Shown: piece after piece, positions 33,201 to 39,788 of the stretch
How positions within the stretch are numbered: the stretch's first letter is position 1
Layout of the letters: the number at the start of each line of letters is the position of its first letter
Assembly (NCBI GenBank): GCA_016930175.1
Contig: JAFGHJ010000022.1
Span: 1-48,854 of the forward strand
Length of the DNA: 48,854 nt
Origin: Caldifarciminota bacterium
GTDB lineage: Bacteria; Hydrothermota; UBA3072
Direction: 5' to 3'
Position numbers and translations under genes: made by a program
The notes under the pieces: generated by a model
Told to the model about the DNA's origin: nothing
The model's input: only the letters and a program-made list of their open reading frames with translations
Database searches by the model: none

Positions 33201-33447
33201 TACCACAGAGTACACATATAAAAAAGAACAAGCAAAGCACACAGAGATTTTTTGTTGTTAACACTCAACCCCCAACCCGAAATTAATCTCACACAAAGAC
33301 ACAAAGAACGCAAAGTTTTTATTGTTTTTTCCTAAGTCCCGACCCCTAAATCCAAAATCCTAAAAAATGGACGCAGATAAACGCAGATTTAGAAGGTTTT
33401 TTACTCTAAACGCGAAACCTTAAATTCGAAACTCAAAATTCAACATT
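33201..33447. repeat. Composite intergenic word element, copy 3, with further word runs
   Basis: CACAGAG words start at 33204, six nt after the tsaD stop. TTTTTTGTTGTTAACACTCA, ACCCCCAACCCGAAATTAAT and CACAAAG words (33290-33315) follow. Then come CCTAAGTCCCGACCCCTAAA words (33331-33369), GACGCAGATAAACGCAGATT (33370-33389) and a TTCGAAACTCAAAATTCAAC run to the stop of thiL at 33448. The whole gap between the convergent tsaD and thiL genes consists of such words. Confidence 0.7.
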
Positions 33448-34335
33448 TTATTCAAAATGTCTATATCCCCTCGGCGGGGTGAGTTTGCCGTCTATGTACA
33501 CTCCTTTACCGCTTGAAACATAACCGATTTTGTGTGCAAATTTTTCTTTTATGTTATCGGGAGAGGTAAATAAAAGTTCGAACTCCTCTCCGGAGGTCAG
33601 GATGTTTTCTTTTAAATCGAGGGAATATTTTTCGGCAAATTTTTTACACTCGGGACAAATAGGTATTTCTTTTAAGTTTATATTGAGCTTTTTCCCGCTT
33701 TCTTCCGATATATGATTAGAGTCTATTAATAATCCGTCAGATATGTCTATCATAGAATTTATTCGATATTTACGGTTTAGTTTCAAGGCTTCTTCACATC
33801 TTATTTCCGGGGTTAAGTGGTATTTGGTTATGGTAGATTTTATCTTTTTTTGGAGAGCAATGAAACCGAAAATTGCTCCGCCAATATTGCCCGTGAGATA
33901 GATTTTATCACCTTTTTTTGCCCCGCAGCGGGTAATTGGTTTTTTTGCTGTTCCTCCGACTGTAATACTTAGGAATAAAAAAGGAGACCTTGCTGTATCT
34001 CCGCCAAGTAATTTAACTGAATATTTCCTTTCAAGATATTGGAGTCCTCGAAAAATATCATTGATTTCTTTTCTTGTTTGATTCTTTTTGATTCCAAGAT
34101 TTAAAAAATACCATGTTGGTTTGCCTGCGCTGGCTGCAATGTCAGATAAAGCGGAAGCCAGTGCTTTGTAGCCAATATTGTAAGGAGAAAAAATAGAGGG
34201 AGTGAAATGCACTCCCTCTATAAATGAGTCTGTACTCACGATCTGGTTTTTATTTATTTTAACTGTGTCGTCTCCAATCCAATCTCTGTTTTTTCTTAAA
34301 GATTGGATTATTTGTTGTTCCAGATCTTTAAATAT
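33448..34335 (-). CDS. thiL: Thiamine-monophosphate kinase, apparently with a non-standard start codon
   Basis: About 295 residues if started at the in-frame ATA at 34335. ThiL phosphorylates thiamine phosphate to the diphosphate with ATP. Landmarks: WIGDDTVKI (the metal/ATP-binding GDD), VSTDSFIEGVHF, LGGDTARSP, YLTGNIGGAIFG, and IDISDGLLIDSNHISEESG. The first ATG/GTG/TTG in frame is the GTG at 34239, which would delete the GDD motif, so the real start must lie further up. Candidates are ATA 34335 and CTG 34323. The frame is the same as that of the HU gene, separated from it by tandem stops TAG-TAA. The 5' limit is uncertain. Confidence 0.85.
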   Translation of the reverse strand: MFKDLEQQIIQSLRKNRDWIGDDTVKINKNQIVSTDSFIEGVHFTPSIFSPYNIGYKALASALSDIAASAGKPTWYFLNLGIKKNQTRKEINDIFRGLQYLERKYSVKLLGGDTARSPFLFLSITVGGTAKKPITRCGAKKGDKIYLTGNIGGAIFGFIALQKKIKSTITKYHLTPEIRCEEALKLNRKYRINSMIDISDGLLIDSNHISEESGKKLNINLKEIPICPECKKFAEKYSLDLKENILTSGEEFELLFTSPDNIKEKFAHKIGYVSSGKGVYIDGKLTPPRGYRHFE

Positions 34336-34347
34336 TTTACTTTTTTA

Positions 34348-34623
34348 CTACTTTACCGCGTCTTTCAGGCTTTTGCCTGCACGGAAAACAGGGACACTTC
34401 GGGCAGGAACTTTAACTGTCTGATTCGGTTTCTGGGGATTCCTGGCAATTCTTGCTTTTCTGTGTTTTACGTCAAAAACTCCAAAGCCTACGATAACGAC
34501 ACGGTCTCTCTTTTTTAAAGCCTTTATGACATTGTTTATAAGGCTTTCTGTCATTGTTTTGGCTTCAGATTTCTTGCACCCACAATCTTTCGCAATTGCA
34601 TCAATTAATTCTTTCTTGTTCAT
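34348..34623 (-). CDS. hup: HU/IHF-family DNA-binding protein
   Basis: 91 residues, standard length for HU. The N-terminus MNKKELIDAIAKDCG, the strand pair VVIVGFGVFDVKHRKARIAR and the DNA-inserting arm RNPQKPNQTVKVPARSVPVF with its Pro at the tip are all typical, ending FRAGKSLKDAVK. It compacts and bends DNA. GGAGG lies upstream (complement of 34632-34636) with a strong promoter. It heads a two-gene unit with thiL. Confidence 0.95.
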   Translation of the reverse strand: MNKKELIDAIAKDCGCKKSEAKTMTESLINNVIKALKKRDRVVIVGFGVFDVKHRKARIARNPQKPNQTVKVPARSVPVFRAGKSLKDAVK

Positions 34624-34653
34624 TTAATAGCCTCCTTTTATTGTTTCATAAGT

Positions 34654-34681
34654 ATTTTAAGTATTTTTGGCTATCTGTCAA
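34654..34681 (-). promoter_or_regulatory. Promoter of hup-thiL
   Basis: Perfect TTGACA (34681-34676), 16-nt spacer, TAAAAT (34659-34654). Leader about 25 nt with GGAGG. Confidence 0.65.
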
Positions 34682-34751
34682 GGGTTTTTTTTAATAATAA
34701 TAAAAATTTGTTAAAAATCTATTTTCTGGTTCTCTAATAAAAATGAGAAAA

Positions 34752-35014
34752 TTTATTCACCGAGTCACCAAGACACAAAGGACAGAATGGGTCTGTGATG
34801 AGGTAGGTTTTAAACAACATTATTCTTTTTTTTCTCTGTTGTATTTGTTCCTCTGTATTCTCGGTGTGAATTAATGTTTCGAGTTGTGGGTTTCGAGTTT
34901 CGTGTTGGAAAAAATAATAACAAATCTTTTTAATCTGCGTTTATCTGCGTCCGATTATCGGGTGGGGTTAGGTTTTAAACAACAGAAAAATCTCTGTGTG
35001 CTCTGTGGTGAAAC
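34752..35014. repeat. Intergenic word repeats between hup and the FmdB gene, including an inverted composite copy
   Basis: The 458-nt gap 34624-35081 has no gene. CACAAAG words (34756-34783) face CTCTGTTGT..CTCTGTATTC words (34836-34862), forming an inverted pair. TTTCGAGTTGTGGGTTTCGA-type words follow (34877-34907). Then an inverted composite copy (34932-35014) runs in the order AATCTGCG words, GGGTGGGGTTAGG, TTTTAAACAACAG, CTCTGTG words. This is the mirror order of copies 1-3. Confidence 0.65.
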
Positions 35015-35033
35015 CGGGTAGGTAGAGTTGGGC

Positions 35034-35061
35034 TTGACAGGAGGTTTTTAGTGGGTATATT
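35034..35061 (+). promoter_or_regulatory. Promoter of the FmdB-family gene
   Basis: Perfect TTGACA (35034-35039), 16-nt spacer, TATATT (35056-35061). Predicted leader about 14 nt containing GGAGG. Confidence 0.65.
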
Positions 35062-35081
35062 TTATTAAAATTGGAGGCTAA

Positions 35082-35330
35082 ATGCCCACTTATGAATATG
35101 AATGTCTAAAGTGTAAGTATATATTTGAAGAGTTTCAAAATATGACAGATGAGCCCTTAAAGGTCTGCCCTAAATGTGGTGGAAAATTGCATAGATTGAT
35201 TGGAGCTGGAGCGGGTATTATTTTTAAAGGAGAGGGTTTTTATCATACAGATTATAAAAAGCAGGGTAGTGGTGATGCGGGAAAGAAAAAAGAAAGTAAT
35301 AGTAAAAGTGTGAGTAAAGACGAGAAGTAA
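35082..35330 (+). CDS. FmdB-family zinc-ribbon protein
   Basis: 82 residues. MPTYEYECLKCKYIFEEFQ and VCPKCGGKLHRLIG form the two-knuckle zinc ribbon of the FmdB/regulatory zinc-ribbon family. FKGEGFYHTDYKK is the usual continuation, and the last 20 residues are a Lys/Ser-rich tail. The family is widespread and small, with no firmly assigned role; regulation of amidase/formamidase genes is the origin of its name. GGAGG lies five nt upstream of ATG. It is followed 21 nt later by the hydrolase gene. Confidence 0.85.
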   Translation: MPTYEYECLKCKYIFEEFQNMTDEPLKVCPKCGGKLHRLIGAGAGIIFKGEGFYHTDYKKQGSGDAGKKKESNSKSVSKDEK

Positions 35331-35351
35331 AGAGTTTCTTATACTCATTAA

Positions 35352-36149
35352 ATGATTTTTTTTATTTTCTTAATTTTAGTTTTTTTACTCTATTTGTCTC
35401 TTAAATATTACGAGCATTCTAAGGTTTACCGCCCCGGAGATAATTTAGTTGCTTTCCCTGACGATTATAATATCGAATTTGAAGACATAAATTTTTCCTC
35501 GCGCGATAAAGTTTTGCTTAACGGCTGGTTTATTAAAGGAACTTCCGAAGAAGTTATTCTTTTCTGTCACGGGAATTTTGGCAATATTTCTCAGAGATTG
35601 GATATAATTCAAGAGTTATATTCACTTGGGTATAATGTTTTTATCTTCGATTATAAAGGTTTTGGCAGGAGTAATGGAATACCCTCTGAGGAAGGTTTGT
35701 ATAATGATGCCTTAGGTGCCTATGATTATCTTAAGAGCAGGGGATATAAAAATAAAGATATTATTATTTTCGGGAGGTCTCTCGGAGGTGTTGTTGCGAT
35801 ATTTCTTGCGAGTTTATTTAAAGATTTTAGAGGTTTAATAGTTGATAGTTCCTTTTCTTCCGCTCAAGATTTAAGTTATGATTTCTTTGGTTTCAAATTT
35901 CCGAGGTTTATGATATCGAATAGGCTTGAATCCATAAAAAGGATAAAAGGTATCAAAATTCCTAAATTAATCATACACAGTGAGGATGATAATTTGATAC
36001 CTTTTCGTCATGGGGAAAAGTTATTTAAGAAGGCATGCGAACCCAAGAAATTTCTTAAGATTAAAGGATTCCATAATTCTTGTATCCCGGATTCAAAAGA
36101 TGTATATATGGCTGGGATTAAGGATTTTTTGGATAGTCTGGAGAAATAA
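35352..36149 (+). CDS. Membrane-anchored alpha/beta hydrolase (BEM46/YqkD-like)
   Basis: 265 residues. An N-terminal hydrophobic anchor (residues 1-18) is followed by an alpha/beta hydrolase domain with FCHGNFGNISQR (oxyanion region, about 71-82), nucleophile elbow FGRSLGG with Ser143, acid Asp in HSEDDNLIPF near 215, and catalytic His in KGFHNSC near 240. The complete triad suggests an active serine hydrolase; the substrate is unknown. It is the second gene after FmdB. A CACAGAG hairpin follows its stop codon within a few nt. Confidence 0.85.
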   Translation: MIFFIFLILVFLLYLSLKYYEHSKVYRPGDNLVAFPDDYNIEFEDINFSSRDKVLLNGWFIKGTSEEVILFCHGNFGNISQRLDIIQELYSLGYNVFIFDYKGFGRSNGIPSEEGLYNDALGAYDYLKSRGYKNKDIIIFGRSLGGVVAIFLASLFKDFRGLIVDSSFSSAQDLSYDFFGFKFPRFMISNRLESIKRIKGIKIPKLIIHSEDDNLIPFRHGEKLFKKACEPKKFLKIKGFHNSCIPDSKDVYMAGIKDFLDSLEK

Positions 36150-36152
36150 ATA

Positions 36153-36209
36153 AACCAGACAGAGAACACAGAGAAAAAAACAAATAAAAACTCTGTGCTC
36201 TCTGTGGTT
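36153..36209. repeat. CACAGAG/CTCTGTG hairpin just after the hydrolase stop
   Basis: Left arm AACCAGACAGAGAACACAGA (from 36153) and right arm CTCTGTGCTCTCTGTGGTT (36191-36209) are inverted complements around an A-rich 17-nt loop. The plus strand starts the hairpin four nt after the stop codon. T residues do not follow as a clean tract, so it is not a classical terminator. Confidence 0.7.
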
Positions 36210-36354
36210 AAAAATTTTGGGGTTATGAGAGGTGGGCTCTGTGTTTTTTTGATTTTTAATTTTTGATATTTAATGTACGAAGAAAGGGAAATATCTATAG
36301 TTTATTTTTAATCGTATTTATTTGAATTTCAATGCAATGATACACATTACCCCC

Positions 36355-36382
36355 TTGCTCAAAAGGGTAAAGAGGATATACT
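36355..36382 (+). promoter_or_regulatory. Promoter of the lolCE operon (leaderless)
   Basis: TTGCTC (36355-36360), 16-nt spacer, TATACT (36377-36382). The predicted +1 coincides with the A of ATG 36389. Confidence 0.5.
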
Positions 36383-36388
36383 GATTAT

Positions 36389-37615
36389 ATGAAAAAGCTG
36401 TTTAATATTGAATATTTTCTCGCTAAAAGGTATATCCGAATTCGGAAAGGAGAAGGTTTTAGATCTTTAATAACGCTTTTCGCAGCCGGAGGTATCACTT
36501 TAGGAGTTGCCACGCTTTTAGTTGTCATGTCTGTAATGAATGGTATGCAGACCGATTTAAAAAACAAAGTTCTGGGAGCCAGCGCTCCTCTTACAGTTTT
36601 AACAATAGATCAAAAATCCATTAAAAATTGGCAGGAAGTCGTGGACACTTTGAAGGAAAGTGTGCCTCAGATTCGAGAAGCGACACCTTATATTTTCGAA
36701 AAAGCGCTTTTAAAACATGATAATCAAACAGATGGAGCTATAATAAGAGGAGTTGACCCTAATTCCTTTTATCTTGTTTCGGATATTCCTAAGAATATTG
36801 AAATAGGAGAATTCGATCTTTCAGGTAGAAGGGTTGTTCTTGGAAATTACCTCGCTAAAAGACTGTGGGCTCATGTAGGAGATACGATAACAATTTCGGC
36901 TCCTTTTTCTTCTGCTCCTACACCTTTTGGCTTTCTTCTTCCAGCGGAGGATTATATCCTTTCCGGGGTTTTCGATATGGGAATGTACGAGTACAATGCA
37001 ACGCTTGCTATAATGTCACTTGAAAATTCGAAAAGTCTTTTTGGGATCGATGGAGTTACGGGTATAGATTTTACAGTTGATGATCCCTACGATGCTCCCG
37101 ATCTTGCTATAGATATTGTCGCTAAACTCGGTTATCCATACCGAGTACTGAATTGGATGGAAAGAAACAGGATACTTCTAAGAGCTCTGGAAATTGAAAA
37201 AAAAGTAATGTTTATAATACTAACTTTAATAATAATTGTCGCAGCTTTTAATATTGTTTCTTCTTTGGTTCTGATAGTGCTGGCGAAGATGAGAGAAATA
37301 GGAATTCTTAAAGCACTGGGTGCTTCTGCTTCTTCGATTACCAGAATATTCTTGATAGATGGTCTGATTGTGGGTGGAGGTGGTGCGTTTTTCGGAGTAT
37401 TTATCGCATGGATTCTATGTTTTCTTCTGGGGAAGTATAAGTTTATCGATTTGCCTTCGGATGTGTATTTTCTCACCAAACTACCAGTAGAGATGCAGTT
37501 GTTCGATTTTCTTTTGGTAATATTTTCGGCTATAGCTTTATCTCTGCTGGCGGCTTTGTATCCGGCAAAGAAAGCGGCCGGACTTGATCCTGTTGAGGCT
37601 ATAAGAAATGAGTAA
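36389..37615 (+). CDS. lolC: Lipoprotein-releasing ABC transporter permease LolC/LolE family
   Basis: 408 residues with FtsX/LolE topology: one N-terminal membrane segment (FRSLITLFAAGGITLGVATL, about 23-45), a large periplasmic domain (about 50-265), and three more membrane segments in the C-terminal third. KMREIGILKALGASASSITRIFL is the coupling-helix region and ends with PAKKAAGLDPVEAIRNE. LolCDE moves lipoproteins from the inner membrane towards the outer membrane. A single permease gene suggests a homodimeric LolF-like arrangement. It overlaps lolD by eight nt and appears leaderless. Confidence 0.88.
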   Translation: MKKLFNIEYFLAKRYIRIRKGEGFRSLITLFAAGGITLGVATLLVVMSVMNGMQTDLKNKVLGASAPLTVLTIDQKSIKNWQEVVDTLKESVPQIREATPYIFEKALLKHDNQTDGAIIRGVDPNSFYLVSDIPKNIEIGEFDLSGRRVVLGNYLAKRLWAHVGDTITISAPFSSAPTPFGFLLPAEDYILSGVFDMGMYEYNATLAIMSLENSKSLFGIDGVTGIDFTVDDPYDAPDLAIDIVAKLGYPYRVLNWMERNRILLRALEIEKKVMFIILTLIIIVAAFNIVSSLVLIVLAKMREIGILKALGASASSITRIFLIDGLIVGGGGAFFGVFIAWILCFLLGKYKFIDLPSDVYFLTKLPVEMQLFDFLLVIFSAIALSLLAALYPAKKAAGLDPVEAIRNE

Positions 37616-38294
37616 TGTTATAACAGCGCTTAGGGATGTTAAAAAAAGTTTTTTATCCGGGAAAGAAGAAATAAGTGTCTTGCAAGATGTTAATTTAGAA
37701 ATCGAAGAAGGTGATTTTATTACCATAAGTGGTCCTTCAGGTTCCGGGAAGAGCACACTCCTTCACATTCTGGGCGGTTTACTTCATCCTGATAGTGGAG
37801 AAGTTATTCTTCAAGGGAAGTCTCTTTATAAATATCCGGATCAGAGACTTGCAAAGATAAGAAATGAGAAAATAGGATTTATATTTCAGTTTCATCACCT
37901 GCTTCTTGATTTTACCGTATTGGAAAATTTAGCTATACCACTTTTGATAAAGGGCAGTACCATTGGAAAAGCTTATAAAGAGGCGGAAAAGTTGTTAGCT
38001 CTGGTGGATCTTAGCGGCAGGATTTATGCCAAACCCAGGACTCTTTCGGGAGGAGAAAGGCAAAGGGTTGCGGTACTTCGTGCTATTATAAATCATCCAT
38101 TATTGCTTCTTGCTGACGAGCCTACAGGCGATTTAGATCGTGCACATGCAAGTGTAATTTTGCAGATGTTGAGTAAAATTCATAAAGAAAGAGGAATGAC
38201 AGTGGTTCTAGTCAGTCATAATCAGAGGGTTGCAAAAATGGGTGAAAAAACATATAATTTAATTGAAGGAAGATTGAAACGTAATGAAATGTGA
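37608..38294 (+). CDS. lolD: Lipoprotein-releasing ABC transporter ATP-binding protein
   Basis: 228 residues, normal for LolD. Walker A GPSGSGKST near residue 43, Q-loop FIFQFHHLLLDFTVLENLA, signature LSGGERQRVA near 146, Walker B LLLADEPTGDLD near 163, and switch His in VLVSHNQR. The MacB/LolD-specific spacing and the preceding LolC/E permease identify it. Its stop overlaps the mcsA start by 11 nt, tying lipoprotein transport to the mcs-clp genes in one transcript. Confidence 0.93.
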   Translation: MSNVITALRDVKKSFLSGKEEISVLQDVNLEIEEGDFITISGPSGSGKSTLLHILGGLLHPDSGEVILQGKSLYKYPDQRLAKIRNEKIGFIFQFHHLLLDFTVLENLAIPLLIKGSTIGKAYKEAEKLLALVDLSGRIYAKPRTLSGGERQRVAVLRAIINHPLLLLADEPTGDLDRAHASVILQMLSKIHKERGMTVVLVSHNQRVAKMGEKTYNLIEGRLKRNEM

Positions 38295-38751
38295 ATTATG
38301 CGGAATTAATAATGCAAAATATAAGTATTATGAAGTAGACTCTGATACTGTTAGGGAGATAAATATTTGTGAAGAGTGTGCCAGAGAAAAAGGTATAGAC
38401 ATTAAAAACAAAGAGGATGCTATTGTAGCTAAAAGCGGAACATGTCCTTCCTGTGGTCTTACTTTCAAGGAGTATAAAGATTCCGGTAATCTGGGATGTG
38501 TTCAATGTTATAAGAGTTTTAAGGACCAGATTAAGATATTTCTTAAAGAATCGCAATTGGGCGTTGTGCATAAAGGAAAAGAACCTGTTGGAAATAGTAA
38601 GCTTATTTTTGTGAAAAAGGAAATCCTGGAGATGAAAAAGAAGCTGGATGATTTTGTAGAGGATGAAAAGTTCGAGGAAGCTGTTAAGTTAAGGGATAAG
38701 ATTGAAGAAAGAAAGGAAGAACTTAAAACTATAAGGAAAAAAAATGATTGA
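38284..38751 (+). CDS. mcsA: McsA-like zinc-finger adaptor with UVR motif
   Basis: 155 residues. An N-terminal pair of CxxC knuckles (CELC at 3-6 and CEEC at about 29-32) precedes a second set (CPSC near 55 and CVQC near 73). The C-terminal UVR/UvrB-C-like helix pair is LDDFVEDEKFEEAVKLRDKI. In Firmicutes McsA activates the arginine kinase McsB and helps ClpC. All metal ligands appear intact here. It overlaps lolD and mcsB (by eight nt). Confidence 0.9.
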   Translation: MKCELCGINNAKYKYYEVDSDTVREINICEECAREKGIDIKNKEDAIVAKSGTCPSCGLTFKEYKDSGNLGCVQCYKSFKDQIKIFLKESQLGVVHKGKEPVGNSKLIFVKKEILEMKKKLDDFVEDEKFEEAVKLRDKIEERKEELKTIRKKND

Positions 38752-39784
38752 TTCTTTATTAGATAGTCTGCCTGTATGGTTAGAAAAGGTTGGTCCTTAT
38801 TCTGATATGGTTTTGTTTTCCAAGGTTTCCCTTTATCGTAACTTAGGAGGATATAATTTTAATAAGAAAAATTCAGATAAAGAGAGAGAAGAACTTTTGG
38901 AATTACTTATTGAGGGCGTATCAACTAATTCTTCTTTTGAGAATCTTATTCCATTAAAGGATATGAAAGATGATGAAAAGGAGCTTTTTGCGGAGAGGAA
39001 TTTCATCTCGAGAAATGAAGTAAAGGATTGTCGCTTTCTTGGTTTGGCTTTAAATGATTTGCAGAATAATGAGGTTCTTTTAAATTCTGAAGAACACATT
39101 AAAATATCATGCGTCGCAGGTGAACTATCTCTTAAAGAAACATTTATTCGGTGTGATAGTTTAGATGATGAGTTAAACGAAGAATTCGGTTTTGCGTATG
39201 ATAATGAATTCGGGTTTTTTACATCTTCGACCGGGAAAGTTGGAACAGGCATGGTGGTTTCCGCAGTAGTTCATCTTCCTGCTCTTGTTATTACTGGTAA
39301 ATTTGTAGATATTATTGACGACCTCGAAGATTCTCTTTTCTCGATAGGGGGTTTTTTTAATATAGGTGAAACTGTTGAGGGAAGTTACTTTGAAGTAAGC
39401 AATAAATTTACGCTGGGTGTTTCTGAAGAAGAAATTCTTAAAATGTTCGAAAAAAAGATTAAAAGTGTAATTGATGGGGAAGTAAGTAGTAGAGAATATT
39501 TAACTCAAAAAGTAGGATATGAGACAGAGGATAAAATCTGGAGGTCTTATGGTATATTGAAGAATGCGAGGATTTTATCTGTTACCGACTTCCTTAATTT
39601 GACTGCCGCAGTAAGACTTGGTGTGAGTTTAGGTATTGTAAGGGATATTAAGATTACGGATTTGAATAAATGGCTTTTTCAGGCCCTTCCAGGGCACTTA
39701 AGAGTTTTGAATGAAGAAGTTACTAATAAACAGGAAGAAAATATACTGAGAGCTAAGCTGATTAGGAATCATTTAGGAGGATAG
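38744..39784 (+). CDS. mcsB: McsB-family phosphagen-kinase-like protein, probable pseudokinase
   Basis: 346 residues, aligning end to end with McsB (N-lobe WLEKVGPYSDMVL; C-lobe VGTGMVVSAVVHLPALVITG; VSNKFTLG; C-terminal LRAKLIRNHL). Compared by eye with Bacillus McsB as I remember it, key active-site positions are changed. SSRIRLAR becomes FSKVSLYR (27 and 29); NEEDHIR becomes NSEEHIK (115, 120). The substrate-site Cys in TSCPTN is Ser162 and the Arg of GTGLR is Val171. RGIYGEGSE becomes GGFFNIGET, removing the phosphate-binding Arg (202) and two acidic residues. The fold is kept but arginine phosphorylation is unlikely. It sits between mcsA and clpC, so a structural or adaptor role is plausible. 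Confidence 0.85.
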   Translation: MIDSLLDSLPVWLEKVGPYSDMVLFSKVSLYRNLGGYNFNKKNSDKEREELLELLIEGVSTNSSFENLIPLKDMKDDEKELFAERNFISRNEVKDCRFLGLALNDLQNNEVLLNSEEHIKISCVAGELSLKETFIRCDSLDDELNEEFGFAYDNEFGFFTSSTGKVGTGMVVSAVVHLPALVITGKFVDIIDDLEDSLFSIGGFFNIGETVEGSYFEVSNKFTLGVSEEEILKMFEKKIKSVIDGEVSSREYLTQKVGYETEDKIWRSYGILKNARILSVTDFLNLTAAVRLGVSLGIVRDIKITDLNKWLFQALPGHLRVLNEEVTNKQEENILRAKLIRNHLGG

Positions 39785-39788
39785 AAAT

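Noticed and set aside
33201-33447. Regularly spaced words as a CRISPR array
   Set aside because: The repeated words are only 7-12 nt, imperfect, and have no constant-length spacers or cas genes nearby.
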